Below, one piece after another: positions 8,541 through 19,515 of a stretch of DNA of 64,000 bases. The notes beneath the pieces were generated by a model. It made no database searches. It was not told the origin of the DNA and saw nothing but the letters and a program-made list of their open reading frames with translations. Position numbers and translations under genes: made by a program. This DNA comes from Pseudomonas batumici (GTDB lineage: Bacteria > Pseudomonadota > Gammaproteobacteria > Pseudomonadales > Pseudomonadaceae), in contig NZ_JXDG01000057.1 in NCBI RefSeq assembly GCF_000820515.1, forward strand, positions 62,001 through 126,000, given 5' to 3'. Every line of letters begins with the position of its first letter. Within the stretch, counting starts at the first letter, position 1.

Positions 8541-9374
8541 TCACATACGCTGCAGATCGCGCTGTGCCAACTGAGCCGCGGAAGTCCCCGGATACTGGGA
8601 AACCACCTGCTGCAGAATGCCCTTGACCTTGTCGGTATGGCCCAGGCGACGCTCGACGTCCGCCAACTTGTACAGCGAGTCCGGCACCTTGGCGTGCTTG
8701 GGGTACAGCTGGCTGACCTTGGCAAACGCCTGGCCGGCGCCTTGCAGGTCGCCCTTGGCCAGGTTCACTTCGCCCAGCCAGTACTGCGCGTTACCGGCGT
8801 ACTGGCTATTGGGGTACTTACGCAGGAAAGCGCTGAAGGCCTGGCTGGCCTTGTCGAAGTCCTTGGCCTTGATCAGGTCGAAGGCAGCGTCGTAGTAGAG
8901 CTTTTCCTTGGCCGGATCACCCGGCTCGCTGCTGGCCGCGGGGGCCTGGGCAGCCGATGCACCAGCTGCAGCACCGGCGGCGGCATTCGCATTGCCACCG
9001 GCAGAAGAATTTTCAGGAGCCGCAGCCGCCGGAGCGCCGCCACTGCCTATGCGCCGATCAAGATCCTGGTATCGCTCCAGGTTTTCCTGCTTCATGCGCG
9101 CAATATCGTTTTGCAGAACTTCGATCACGCCTTGTTGCTGCGAGAGTTGTTCCTGCATGCGTTGCAATTGATTGAACAGTTCGCCCTGTGCCGAGACAGG
9201 GGCCGAAACCCCTCCCCCGGCATAGGCGCCGTTCGTACCGTAACCCGCTGGCGGATAACTTCCACCGCTATTGTTATAGCCGGAGTTGTCATCGACCACA
9301 GGAACCGCAGCCCACGCCGCAAGCGGCATCAGGCTGAGAGCCAAAACAGTTACAGCACGACGGCACGTTCGCAT
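8541..9374 (-). CDS. cpoB: Cell-division coordinator CpoB (YbgF)
   Basis: CpoB is a periplasmic protein linking Tol-Pal constriction energy to PBP1B peptidoglycan synthesis. The 277-residue product has a signal peptide ending AAWAA near residue 22, a coiled-coil segment (about 60-105, LFNQLQRMQEQLSQQQG) used for trimerisation, an Ala/Gly-rich linker, and C-terminal tetratricopeptide repeats (FDLIKAKDFDKASQAF, YWLGEVNLAKGDL). It follows pal by six bases at the end of the tol operon and is followed by a terminator. Length and position match other pseudomonads. Confidence 0.95.
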   Translation of the reverse strand: MRTCRRAVTVLALSLMPLAAWAAVPVVDDNSGYNNSGGSYPPAGYGTNGAYAGGGVSAPVSAQGELFNQLQRMQEQLSQQQGVIEVLQNDIARMKQENLERYQDLDRRIGSGGAPAAAAPENSSAGGNANAAAGAAAGASAAQAPAASSEPGDPAKEKLYYDAAFDLIKAKDFDKASQAFSAFLRKYPNSQYAGNAQYWLGEVNLAKGDLQGAGQAFAKVSQLYPKHAKVPDSLYKLADVERRLGHTDKVKGILQQVVSQYPGTSAAQLAQRDLQRM

Positions 9375-9380
9375 GACGAA

Positions 9381-9878
9381 TTACTTACGCAGTTCGACGC
9401 GACGGTTTTGAGCCCAGGACTGCTCGTCGTGGCCAGTGGCAACTGGACGCTCTTTACCGTAGGAAACCAGTTCCAGCTGAGCTGGGGCAACACCTTGCAG
9501 TACCAGGTAGCGTTGAACGGCTTTCGCACGACGCTCGCCCAGTGCCATGTTGTACTCGCGAGTACCACGTTCGTCAGTGTTACCTTCCAGAACGACGTGA
9601 GCGCCGTTAGCTTTCAGGTCCTTGGCGTGAACGTCCAGGGAGCGCATGGCTTCTGGCTTCAGGTCCGAGCTGTCGTATTCGAAGTAGAAAGTGGTGATTG
9701 CGCGCAGAGCAGCTTCTTCGCTCAGGGAGCCGTCAACTGCACCGGTGTTAGCACCGTAACCAGCGTTTGGGTCTACAGCGCCTTGACCGGCATTGTCGCC
9801 GCCTTTGGACGAGCAACCTACAGCTACAGCCATGGCCAGAGCCAGCGCAGCAAATTTACCAAACTTCAGCATTTCCAT
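9381..9878 (-). CDS. pal: Peptidoglycan-associated lipoprotein Pal (OprL)
   Basis: Pal anchors the outer membrane to peptidoglycan and is moved by TolB during division. The 165-residue product has a lipoprotein signal with lipobox AVGC (C22), then an OmpA-like domain with the peptidoglycan-binding TDERGTREYN and NRRVE segments. Start ATG 9878 is preceded by AGGAG eight bases upstream and gives the N-terminus MEMLKFGKF known for P. aeruginosa OprL; an upstream in-frame ATG at 9914 is not used. It follows tolB by 54 bases. Confidence 0.98.
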   Translation of the reverse strand: MEMLKFGKFAALALAMAVAVGCSSKGGDNAGQGAVDPNAGYGANTGAVDGSLSEEAALRAITTFYFEYDSSDLKPEAMRSLDVHAKDLKANGAHVVLEGNTDERGTREYNMALGERRAKAVQRYLVLQGVAPAQLELVSYGKERPVATGHDEQSWAQNRRVELRK

Positions 9879-9932
9879 CGTAAAACTCCTAATGAACCCC
9901 AGTGTGTTAAGCAAAATCTTTAAAGCGCCGCG

Positions 9933-11234
9933 TCAGTTCAGGTAAGGGGACCAGGAAGGTTCTCTGACTTCGCCTTGAGCGGTAGGAAGCGGGAGCCTTA
10001 CGCGTCCGTTGATGGACACGAGCATCAAGACTCCCCGGCCCTGCTGGGCGGTGGCGTAGATTACCATGGTGCCGTTAGGCGCGACAGTGGCTGACTCATC
10101 AAGGTTGGTGTCTGTCAGTATCTTTACACTGCCGCGTTGCAAATCCTGAGCCGCCACACGGAAATTGGTAAAGCCATCCTGACGGTGGATCATCACCAGT
10201 GTTTTTTCATCCGCCGACAGTTTCGGGTTGGCGTTGTAGTTACCGATGAAGGTCACGCGCTCGGCACCGCCGCCATTGACGTTGGTCTTGTAGATCTGTG
10301 GCTTGCCGCCGCGATCGGAGGTGAAGTAGATGGTCGAGCCATCCTTGCCCCAGAACGGTTCGGTGTTGATGCCCTGGCCGCTGGTGACGCGACTCATCTG
10401 GCGCGAGGCCATGTTCATCACGTAGATGTCCGGGTTGCCGTCCTTGGACAGCACGAACGCCAGGCGCGAGCCATCCGGCGACCAGGCCGGTGCACCGTTG
10501 AGGCCTTCGAAGTTGGTGATCTGCTCACGGCGGCCAGTGTCGATGTGCTGGACGAAGATGCGCGGACGCTTCTGTTCGAACGACACATAGGCGATACGCT
10601 TGCCATCCGGAGCGAAACGCGGCGACAGGATCGGCTCGCGCGATTGCAGCAGGGTCACGGCGCGGGCACCGTCATAGTCCGAGCGCTGCAGGGTGTAGCG
10701 GGTGTTGTTCACCGAGAAGCGTTCAGCCGTGACATAGAGCATGCGCGTGGAGAACGCACCCTTGATGCCGGTGAGCTTTTCAAACGACTGGTCGGAGATG
10801 TAGTGCGACATGTCGCGCAACTGCTCGGCCGTACCCGACACGCTGCCGGTCAGCACCTGCTGCTCGGTGGCGACGTTGAACAGCGCGTACTGCACCTGCA
10901 GGCGACCGCCTGCCGGAACGATGCTGCCGACCATGATGTACTGGGCGCCCAGGGCCTTCCAGTCACGGTAGATGACTTCGCTGGCCTGGGTGGGCAGGCT
11001 GATCATGTTCTGCTTCGGAATCGGCGAGTAGTAACCGGAGTTACGCAGGTCGTCGCCGATGATCTGGGCCATGTCGTCCGGCAGGACGCTACCGCCCTGC
11101 CAGCCGAAGGGAACGACCGCGATGGGCGTGGCCCGGTCGCTGCCGCTGGTGACCAGAATGTTCTTTTCATCTGCCATCGCCATCCCTGCCAGGCAGCAGA
11201 TCACGACAAGCATTGTTCGAAGAAGGTTTCTCAC
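9933..11234 (-). CDS. tolB: Tol-Pal system protein TolB
   Basis: TolB is the periplasmic beta-propeller that binds Pal and TolA. The 433-residue protein has a signal peptide (about 1-21, ending GMAMA), an N-terminal alpha/beta domain with VPFGW, and C-terminal propeller repeats of the SPDGxxLAF type (FAPDGKRIAY, WSPDGSRLAF, FGKDGSTIYF-like). Its start overlaps the tolA stop by four bases (ATGA), so translation is coupled. Confidence 0.98.
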   Translation of the reverse strand: MRNLLRTMLVVICCLAGMAMADEKNILVTSGSDRATPIAVVPFGWQGGSVLPDDMAQIIGDDLRNSGYYSPIPKQNMISLPTQASEVIYRDWKALGAQYIMVGSIVPAGGRLQVQYALFNVATEQQVLTGSVSGTAEQLRDMSHYISDQSFEKLTGIKGAFSTRMLYVTAERFSVNNTRYTLQRSDYDGARAVTLLQSREPILSPRFAPDGKRIAYVSFEQKRPRIFVQHIDTGRREQITNFEGLNGAPAWSPDGSRLAFVLSKDGNPDIYVMNMASRQMSRVTSGQGINTEPFWGKDGSTIYFTSDRGGKPQIYKTNVNGGGAERVTFIGNYNANPKLSADEKTLVMIHRQDGFTNFRVAAQDLQRGSVKILTDTNLDESATVAPNGTMVIYATAQQGRGVLMLVSINGRVRLPLPTAQGEVREPSWSPYLN

Positions 11235-12295
11235 AAGGCTAGATCCTCAGGTGTGAATGTCATCTTGAAGGAACGATAGGGAGCAAAGTCGCTCGGTTTC
11301 ATTCCCTGCATTTCCGTCAAACGACCAATATTTTTGACCGCTGCTACCGCCGAGGCGTCAAACGGGCCGTCGCCACTGGACTTGGCCACCGAGACCGTGG
11401 TCACGGTACCGTCCGGCAACATGCCGATTTGCAGCACCACTGTCATGCCTTTGCGTGCCGAAGGAGGACGAGCCCAACCTTCTGCCGCCCGCGCACGAAT
11501 CAGATCGTCGAAACTGCCAGCGGTTTCATCGCCCTGCTCATCGGCCAGGGCCTGCTGGCGCTGCGGCGTGTCGGAAAGCAAATCTGCCAGGGCCTGCGCC
11601 TTCTTGTCTTCGGCAGCTTTACGCGCCGCATCCTGCGATTTCTTCTTCGCAGCATCGGCAGCGGCTTTCTTCTTCGCCTCTTCAGCGACTTTCTTCTTCG
11701 CCTCTTCAGCCTCGGCTTTCTTCTTGGCGTCCTCGGCCGCTTTCTTCTTGGCGTCTTCGACGATCTTTTTCTTCGCCTCGTCAGCTGCCTTCTTGGCCTC
11801 TTCTTCCGCGGCCTTCTTGGCTTCGTCTTCGGCTTTTTTCTTGGCTATATCGGCCAATTCCTTTTTCGCCTCGGCCGCCTTCTTCGCGTCGTCGGCTTTC
11901 TTGGCCTCTTCGGCCTTTTTCGCCTCGTCCGCTTTCTTGGCTTCGTCAGCCTTCTTGGCTTCGTCGGCCTTTTGAGCCGCTTCCTCTTTCTTTTGTTCCG
12001 CAGCCTTCACCGCTTCCTGCTCGACCTTCTTCTGCTCCATCTGCTCGACTTCGGTCTGGCGCGCGGCGGATTTCTTCGCCTCACCCGCAATCTTCTGATT
12101 GGTCTGGGTGGTCGCCTGACTTTTCGATTTCAGCTGATACAGGGTCGCCTGGACAATGGGCTTGGCCGGCGGCAGTTCCGGAGTCAGGGCAAAGCTGACA
12201 AACAGCATGCCGAAAATCAGGATATGCAGGCCAATCGCCCAGACGCTGGGCCAGAAGTAGCTTTCCGAAGCGGACGGCTCTCGCTGTTGGTGCAT
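11231..12295 (-). CDS. tolA: Tol-Pal system protein TolA
   Basis: TolA links the inner-membrane TolQR motor to TolB/Pal. The 354-residue protein has one transmembrane helix (about 17-36), a long helical domain II (about 60-240) made of repeated Lys/Ala/Glu blocks such as KKADEAKKA, and a C-terminal domain III (SDTPQ onward) with the conserved VVLQIGMLPDGTV. The low-complexity coding of domain II makes open frames on the other strand that are not genes. Its start overlaps the tolR stop by one base, and its stop overlaps the tolB start. Confidence 0.97.
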   Translation of the reverse strand: MHQQREPSASESYFWPSVWAIGLHILIFGMLFVSFALTPELPPAKPIVQATLYQLKSKSQATTQTNQKIAGEAKKSAARQTEVEQMEQKKVEQEAVKAAEQKKEEAAQKADEAKKADEAKKADEAKKAEEAKKADDAKKAAEAKKELADIAKKKAEDEAKKAAEEEAKKAADEAKKKIVEDAKKKAAEDAKKKAEAEEAKKKVAEEAKKKAAADAAKKKSQDAARKAAEDKKAQALADLLSDTPQRQQALADEQGDETAGSFDDLIRARAAEGWARPPSARKGMTVVLQIGMLPDGTVTTVSVAKSSGDGPFDASAVAAVKNIGRLTEMQGMKPSDFAPYRSFKMTFTPEDLAL

Positions 12296-12747
12296 CAGGG
12301 AGCCTCGGTAATCAAGCCAACATTACCGACGCCGGCCTTCTGCAGACCGCCCATGGCACCCATGACGGCCCCATAGTCGACGGTCTTGTCACCGCGAATG
12401 AACACCTGGGTATGCTTGCCGCCTTCGTTGCCGGCGCGAATGATCTTGGTCACCGCGTCGGTCATCTGCGGCAGGGTCATGGCCCTGTCCTGCTGTTTGT
12501 CGGTGTCGACTTCGCTGCCAAGGTTCCAGTAGTAGGTCTTGTCAGCCTTGATCGAAATGGTCAGGACCTGGGTGTTGTTGTCCTGCGGCAAGGCTTCGCT
12601 GGAAACCTTGGGCAGATCAACCTTCACGCCCTGATTGAGCATCGGCGCGGTCACCATGAAGATAACCAGCAGCACCAACATCACGTCGATGTAGGGCACC
12701 ACGTTCATCTCGGCGACCGGCTTGCGTTTGTGGCGAACTCGGGCCAT
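12295..12747 (-). CDS. tolR: Tol-Pal system protein TolR (ExbD family)
   Basis: TolR is the proton-channel partner of TolQ. The 150-residue product has one N-terminal transmembrane helix (VPYIDVMLVLLVIFMVTAPM) whose Asp (D in YIDV) is the conserved residue of the proton path, then a periplasmic ExbD/TolR domain. The gene sits 14 bases after tolQ and overlaps tolA by one base. Confidence 0.97.
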   Translation of the reverse strand: MARVRHKRKPVAEMNVVPYIDVMLVLLVIFMVTAPMLNQGVKVDLPKVSSEALPQDNNTQVLTISIKADKTYYWNLGSEVDTDKQQDRAMTLPQMTDAVTKIIRAGNEGGKHTQVFIRGDKTVDYGAVMGAMGGLQKAGVGNVGLITEAP

Positions 12748-12761
12748 GGGGATTTACCTGC

Positions 12762-13457
12762 TCACTCTTCGCTGGTGTGCACTTTGCGGTGCAGGATCGC
12801 CTGGAACTCGTCGGCGAAGGTGTAGTAGCGGCCGATCAGGTTCTCGCCACGGGCCGCAAAACGGTTGTAGGCGACAACGGCCGGAATGGCGGCGAACAGG
12901 CCGATGGCGGTGGCCACCAGCGCTTCGGAAATACCCGGGGCCACGGTGGCCAGGGTTGCCTGCTGGGCGGTGGCCAGGCCACGGAAGGAGTTCATGATCC
13001 CCCAGACGGTACCGAACAGACCGATGTACGGGCTGACGGAGCCGACGGTGGCCAGGAACGGCAGGCTCTGCTCGAGCTTTTCCTCTTCACGGGAGATGGC
13101 CACGCGCATGGCGCGGGACACCCCTTCCATGACCGCTTCCGGATCGACGCCCGATTGCTGGCGCAGACGGGAGAACTCCTTGAAACCGGCACGGAAGATC
13201 TGCTCGACACCCGAATCCGGATCCGGGTTGCTGCCGGCCTGACGGTAGAGTTTGGACAGGTCGATGCCCGACCAGAAGCGCTCTTCGAAGCTCTCCAGGG
13301 CGCGGCGACCGGCGCGCAGCAGGTTGCTGCGCTGAAAAATCATGATCCACGAGGTGACCGAGGCGGCCACCAGGATCAACATGACCAATTGCACCACGAT
13401 GCTGGCATTGCTGACCAAGCTCCACATGGAGGAATGGTCGACGGCGTTAGCTTCCAC
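12762..13457 (-). CDS. tolQ: Tol-Pal system protein TolQ (ExbB family)
   Basis: TolQ is the multi-span inner-membrane motor subunit that with TolR converts proton motive force into TolA movement. The 231-residue protein has an N-terminal membrane helix (about 20-40), a cytoplasmic loop, and two C-terminal helices including the conserved GLFGTVWGIMNSF and ATAIGLFAAIPAV segments. The sequence closely follows the P. aeruginosa protein from memory. Its start lies within the last 11 bases of ybgC. Confidence 0.98.
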   Translation of the reverse strand: MEANAVDHSSMWSLVSNASIVVQLVMLILVAASVTSWIMIFQRSNLLRAGRRALESFEERFWSGIDLSKLYRQAGSNPDPDSGVEQIFRAGFKEFSRLRQQSGVDPEAVMEGVSRAMRVAISREEEKLEQSLPFLATVGSVSPYIGLFGTVWGIMNSFRGLATAQQATLATVAPGISEALVATAIGLFAAIPAVVAYNRFAARGENLIGRYYTFADEFQAILHRKVHTSEE

Positions 13458-13914
13458 GCTTTATCTCCTGCTCTAAGTGAGTACCCGCGCCGCTTGTGTC
13501 GGCAAAGGCCGAACGCAAGGCTTCTGGAATGGCCCGGGGTTTTAAACTATCGGCGCGCACACAGGCCACCAGGAACTGCCCTTCGCAGAGCAGCGTTTCA
13601 TCATCAGCCCGCCTGACCTGCTGCTTGAAGCGCAGGCTTGCACGGTTCAGCTCAATCACCTCGGCGCTGATCGAAAGCTCGTCGTCCAATCGCGCCGGCG
13701 CGTGGTAGCGCGCTTCGCTGGAATGCACGACGAACAACAGGTTCTCCCCTGCCAGCGACGATTGGGCAAAGCCCAACTCCCGTAGCCGCTCGGTTCGAGC
13801 CCGCTCCATGAACTTAAGGTAATTGACGTAATACACGATGCCGCCGGCATCGGTGTCCTCGTAATAAACGCGACAGCGATGTGCGAACGACTGAACCCCG
13901 TTTTGCGCGCGCAT
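13447..13914 (-). CDS. ybgC: Acyl-CoA thioesterase YbgC (Tol-Pal-associated)
   Basis: The 155-residue hot-dog-fold 4-hydroxybenzoyl-CoA-type thioesterase has the catalytic motif YEDTDAGGIVYYVNYLKF with the conserved Asp. It hydrolyses short acyl-CoA or acyl-ACP substrates in the cytoplasm and is the usual first gene of the tol operon. It overlaps tolQ by 11 bases. About 137 bases separate it from ruvB upstream, enough for a promoter, but I could not pick a convincing one. Confidence 0.95.
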   Translation of the reverse strand: MRAQNGVQSFAHRCRVYYEDTDAGGIVYYVNYLKFMERARTERLRELGFAQSSLAGENLLFVVHSSEARYHAPARLDDELSISAEVIELNRASLRFKQQVRRADDETLLCEGQFLVACVRADSLKPRAIPEALRSAFADTSGAGTHLEQEIKRGS

Positions 13915-14051
13915 ACTCTAGTGCTTACTCCTCAGGTTGCCAATCGGCCAGGCAACTGTTTTTCGTCCTTCGACGACTTTTTGCATGAAGATTCGTGACA
14001 CGTGCCCTTCGGACAACGCAAACCGCGAATAAATCAGCCCCGATCCTGCCT

Positions 14052-15110
14052 TTACTCGTCCAGCGCATCAAGAAACTCGTCTACCACGGGCATTTCGCCC
14101 AAGCGCGACGGAATGTTCAAACCGAAGTGCAGATAGGCATGCCGGGTCACCACCCGTCCACGGGGGGTGCGCATGATATAGCCCTGCTGGATCAGGTAGG
14201 GCTCGAGCACATCCTCGATGGTGTGCCGTTCCTCGCTGATCGCCGCCGCCAGGCTGTCCACGCCCACCGGGCCGCCGTCGAACTTCTCGATCATGGTCAG
14301 CAGCAGGCGCCGGTCCTGGTGATCGAAACCGTGCTCGTCGACATCCAGCAGGTTCAAGGCTAGGTCCGCCACGGGCTTGGTGATATGTCCCTTGGCCCGT
14401 ACTTCGGCGAAGTCGCGCACCCGGCGCAACAGGCGGTTGGCGATCCGCGGCGTGCCCCGCGCCCGCCGGGCGACCTCGAAGGCGCCGTCAGGGTCCAGCG
14501 GCAAGCCGAGAATCCCCGCCGAACGGCTGACGATGGTTGCCAGGTCCGCGGTGCTATAGAACTCGAGACGCTGGACGATACCGAAGCGGTCACGCAACGG
14601 GTTGGTCAACATGCCGGCGCGGGTGGTGGCGCCGACCAGGGTGAAGGGTGGCAGGTCGAGCTTGATCGAGCGCGCCGCCGGCCCTTCGCCGATCATGATA
14701 TCGAGCTGGAAGTCCTCCATCGCCGGATACAGGACTTCTTCGACAATCGGCGACAAACGGTGGATTTCATCGATGAAGAGCACATCATGGGGCTCGAGAT
14801 TGGTCAGCAGCGCCGCCAGGTCGCCCGCCCGCTCCAGCACCGGTCCCGAGGTGCTCTTGATCGACACGCCCATCTCCTGGGCGATGATATTGGCCAGGGT
14901 GGTCTTACCCAGGCCCGGCGGACCGAAGATCAGCGTGTGATCCAGGGATTCGCCGCGCCCGCGCGCGGCCTGGATGAACAGCTCCATCTGCTCCCTGACC
15001 GTCGGCTGGCCGATGTACTCGGCCAGGCTCAGCGGCCGGATGGCACGATCCTGGACTTCCTCGCGGTCACGCCCGCTGGAGGCGGTAATCAAACGGTCGG
15101 CTTCAATCAC
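14052..15110 (-). CDS. ruvB: Holliday junction helicase RuvB
   Basis: RuvB is the AAA+ motor that drives branch migration with RuvA. The 352-residue product has Walker A GPPGLGKTT (63-71), Walker B VLFIDEIHRL, sensor GATTRAG and the C-terminal winged-helix domain ending FLDALDE. The start is GTG 15110, directly after the ruvA stop with no spacer, so translation is coupled. Confidence 0.98.
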   Translation of the reverse strand: MIEADRLITASSGRDREEVQDRAIRPLSLAEYIGQPTVREQMELFIQAARGRGESLDHTLIFGPPGLGKTTLANIIAQEMGVSIKSTSGPVLERAGDLAALLTNLEPHDVLFIDEIHRLSPIVEEVLYPAMEDFQLDIMIGEGPAARSIKLDLPPFTLVGATTRAGMLTNPLRDRFGIVQRLEFYSTADLATIVSRSAGILGLPLDPDGAFEVARRARGTPRIANRLLRRVRDFAEVRAKGHITKPVADLALNLLDVDEHGFDHQDRRLLLTMIEKFDGGPVGVDSLAAAISEERHTIEDVLEPYLIQQGYIMRTPRGRVVTRHAYLHFGLNIPSRLGEMPVVDEFLDALDE

Positions 15111-15725
15111 TTAGATCATTCCCTTCAGGGCGCGACGAATCATGTCTTCGCTGCTCAGGCCTTTGTCTTTGATGGCCGACACCGCCTTGCTCGCCTCCTG
15201 GGGCTTGTAGCCCAGGGAAATCAGCGCACTGACCGCATCGGTTTCAGCGCTGGCCACCGGCACCGCAGGTGCGCCGTCCGGCTGGTTGGGCACCAGGGCA
15301 AACATGCTCGGCACGGTTTCCCAGGCCTTGAAGCGGTCCTTGAGTTCCACCAGCAGGCGCTCGGCGGTCTTCTTGCCGACGCCCGGCACCCGCACCAGCG
15401 CCGAAGTGTCCTGGGCCTGCACGCAGCGCACCAGTTCATCGACCTCCAGGCTCGACATCAGCGCCAGGGCCAGCTTCGGTCCGACGCCGTTGAGGCGGAT
15501 CAACTCGCGGAAAAAGTCGCGTTCACGCTTGCCGACGAAGCCATAGAGTAACTGCGCATCCTCGCGCACGACCAAATGCGTGTGCAAAGTCAGCGGCTCG
15601 CCGACCGACGGCAGGCGGTAAAGCGTGGTCATCGGCACTTCCAGCTCGTAGCCGAGGCCATTCACATCAAGGATGAGGTGCGGCGGCTGTTTTTCAGCCA
15701 GGGTGCCGCGCAAACGTCCAATCAC
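15111..15725 (-). CDS. ruvA: Holliday junction DNA-binding protein RuvA
   Basis: RuvA binds the four-way junction and loads RuvB. The 204-residue protein starts at GTG 15725 (MIGRLRGTL), has the N-terminal OB fold, two helix-hairpin-helix motifs (LNGVGPKLALALMS, VPGVGKKTAERLLVEL) and the C-terminal RuvB-binding helices after a linker around residues 140-160. It is followed directly by ruvB. Confidence 0.98.
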   Translation of the reverse strand: MIGRLRGTLAEKQPPHLILDVNGLGYELEVPMTTLYRLPSVGEPLTLHTHLVVREDAQLLYGFVGKRERDFFRELIRLNGVGPKLALALMSSLEVDELVRCVQAQDTSALVRVPGVGKKTAERLLVELKDRFKAWETVPSMFALVPNQPDGAPAVPVASAETDAVSALISLGYKPQEASKAVSAIKDKGLSSEDMIRRALKGMI

Positions 15726-15839
15726 GTATCAGATCCTTATTTCTGGCCAGACCAGGGGCTGACGACTTGGAACCATGGCGCACTACCTTATCCGGCGGGG
15801 CGCTATCGGCAAGCAAAACTGTTTGAGGCGATGATGCTA

Positions 15840-16364
15840 TCAGAGACGCAGGCGACCACCACGGCTACGTGCAGCGCCCAGGCCATGGGGCAGGAGGCTT
15901 GCGCGGGTATGCGCATGGCACAGGGCGATCGCCAGGGCGTCCGAGGCGTCGACTTGCGGCTTGGTGGTGAGCTTGAGCAAATGCATGACCATCATCATCA
16001 CCTGCTCCTTGTTGGCGCCCCCCGTGCCGGCCACGGCCTGCTTGACCTGGGTGGCGGTGTACTCGGCGATCTCGAGGTTTTCCTCGGCCCCGGCGACGAT
16101 GGCCGCGCCCCGCGCCTGGCCGAGCTTGAGCGCCGAATCGGCGTTTTTCGCCATGAACACCTTTTCGATGCCCATGGTCACCGGCCCGTAGGTCTGGATC
16201 ACCTCGCGCACACTGCGGTAGACGATCTGCAAACGCTCGTGCAGTTCGCCGCTGCCGGTGCGGATACAGCCCGAGGCGACGTACACGCAGCCGCGCCCGG
16301 TATCGCGCACCACACCATAGCCGGTGATGCGCGAACCGGGGTCGATACCAAGAATTAAAGTCAT
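15840..16364 (-). CDS. ruvC: Crossover junction endonuclease RuvC
   Basis: RuvC resolves Holliday junctions. The 174-residue protein has the RNase H-fold acidic residues in LGIDPGSR, GIEKVF and DASDALAIALCHAH. ATG 16364 gives the family N-terminus MTLILGIDPGS; the frame remains open upstream but without homology. The gap to ruvA is 114 bases and to yebC 16 bases. Confidence 0.97.
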   Translation of the reverse strand: MTLILGIDPGSRITGYGVVRDTGRGCVYVASGCIRTGSGELHERLQIVYRSVREVIQTYGPVTMGIEKVFMAKNADSALKLGQARGAAIVAGAEENLEIAEYTATQVKQAVAGTGGANKEQVMMMVMHLLKLTTKPQVDASDALAIALCHAHTRASLLPHGLGAARSRGGRLRL

Positions 16365-16380
16365 AGCGCCTGCGTTTGGG

Positions 16381-17127
16381 TCAGCCGAGCTGTTCGGCCA
16401 CCGACTCGGGAATATCGGCATTGGAGTAGACGTTCTGCACGTCGTCCAGGTCCTCGAGCATGTCGATCAGCTTGAGCACCTTTTCCGCGCCCTCCAGATC
16501 GAGTTCGGCACTGGTGGTCGGCAACATGACGATTTCCGCGTCAGCCGCCTTGAAGCCCGCCGCATCCAGGGCGTTACGTACCGCATAGAAGCCGGCAAAC
16601 GAGGTGAACACGTCGATCGAGCCGTCTTCGTGGGTGACCACGTCATCGGCGTCGGCTTCCATCGCCGCTTCCATCAGCGCATCTTCATCGATGCCCGGCG
16701 CGAAGGACAGTTGCCCCTTGCGTTCGAACAGGTAGGCCACGGAACCATCGGTCCCCAGGTTGCCGCCACACTTGCTGAACGCGTGGCGCACGGCCGCCGC
16801 GGTGCGGTTGCGGTTATCGGTCATGCATTCGACCATGATCGCCACGCCGCCGGGGCCGTAGCCCTCGTAGCTCAGCTCGACCATGTCGTCGGTGTCGGCC
16901 GCACCGGCACCGCGGGCCACCGCGCGATCGATGATATCGCGGCTCATGTTGGCGCCGAGGGCCTTGTCCAGCGCCAGGCGCAGGCGCGGGTTGGAGCCCG
17001 GATCACCGCCGCCCTGACGAGCGGCGACGGTCAGCTCACGAATCCACTTGGTGAAGATCTTGCCCTTCTTGGCATCCTGACGTTCTTTGCGGTGCTTGAT
17101 GTTCGCCCACTTGGAATGACCTGCCAT
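16381..17127 (-). CDS. pmpR: YebC/PmpR-family translation/transcription regulator
   Basis: The 248-residue protein begins MAGHSKWANIKHRK, the invariant start of the YebC family, and keeps the GYGPGGVA and KCGGNLGTDGSVA blocks. In P. aeruginosa the ortholog PmpR has been described as a repressor of the quinolone signal regulator; YebC proteins elsewhere also help ribosomes through difficult sequences. Position between aspS and ruvC is conserved. Start 17127 was set by this N-terminus; the open frame upstream is not coding. Confidence 0.93.
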   Translation of the reverse strand: MAGHSKWANIKHRKERQDAKKGKIFTKWIRELTVAARQGGGDPGSNPRLRLALDKALGANMSRDIIDRAVARGAGAADTDDMVELSYEGYGPGGVAIMVECMTDNRNRTAAAVRHAFSKCGGNLGTDGSVAYLFERKGQLSFAPGIDEDALMEAAMEADADDVVTHEDGSIDVFTSFAGFYAVRNALDAAGFKAADAEIVMLPTTSAELDLEGAEKVLKLIDMLEDLDDVQNVYSNADIPESVAEQLG

Positions 17128-17231
17128 AACTCGCTCCGAATGCTCTTTGAACCATTGTCTTGAAACAATGCCTTGAAACATTGCCCGCGCAGCCCAAGGG
17201 CTGCCGCCGGCAATAAAAAGTCTCGACCTTG

Positions 17232-17258
17232 AAAAAAGGCGCATCCAGTGGATGCGCC
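17232..17258 (-). terminator. Terminator after aspS
   Basis: Hairpin arms GGCGCATCC (17238-17246) and GGATGCGCC (17250-17258), followed on the minus strand by a T run (17232-17237), lie 13 bases beyond the aspS stop. The yebC-ruv-tol genes therefore probably start from a promoter in 17128-17231. Confidence 0.85.
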
Positions 17259-17270
17259 CTCGGGTCCGTC

Positions 17271-19046
<1,776 letters not shown>

Positions 19047-19129
19047 GGTCGTGGTTCGCTTCTAGTCATTCGAATTCGGTGGAGGTCTTGTCTTGGCAAC
19101 GCGACAAGTGCCCGCTCGTGTCGCTTATT

Positions 19130-19351
19130 TCAGTCGGCTTTATCGCCACCTGCCAGGTTTTTCTTGCTGCCGGTCTTGAAATCCGTCTCGTACCAGCCGG
19201 TACCGCTCAGGCGAAAACCCGGCATGGAGAGCATTTTTTTCAATTGCGGTGCCTGGCAGGCCGGGCAGTCGACCAGCGGTGCATCACTGATCTTTTGAAT
19301 GGCTTCCAGTTGATGACCGCAGGAAGCGCATTGGTAGTCGTACATGGGCAT
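19130..19351 (-). CDS. FmdB-family zinc-ribbon protein
   Basis: The 73-residue protein begins MPMYDYQCASCGH and has a second pair CPAC, giving the CxxC-CxxC zinc ribbon of the FmdB/CxxC_CxxC_SSSS family. The tail is basic and hydrophilic. It lies just upstream of aspS (83 bases) as in other Pseudomonas. Its function is not established; a regulatory or RNA-binding role has been proposed for the family. ATG 19351 or 19345 could be the start. Confidence 0.85.
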   Translation of the reverse strand: MPMYDYQCASCGHQLEAIQKISDAPLVDCPACQAPQLKKMLSMPGFRLSGTGWYETDFKTGSKKNLAGGDKAD

Positions 19352-19515
19352 GGGGCGTCTCGGCAATCGGATAACGACATCACTGCTGCCCGAGCCCGGG
19401 ACGGGCCATGCAGCAAAGAGCGGGATTATATCCGTTAAATCGAGCCTTTGCAGCCGTGGACCGGTCAGCGCACCCGCCCGGGGCCTGGCGAATCCCCCGA
19501 GACGCCCGGCCAGGC

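Noticed and set aside
11334..12376. Plus-strand open frames rich in Phe/Ser/Leu opposite tolA
   Set aside because: They are shadows of the Lys/Ala/Glu repeats of TolA domain II.
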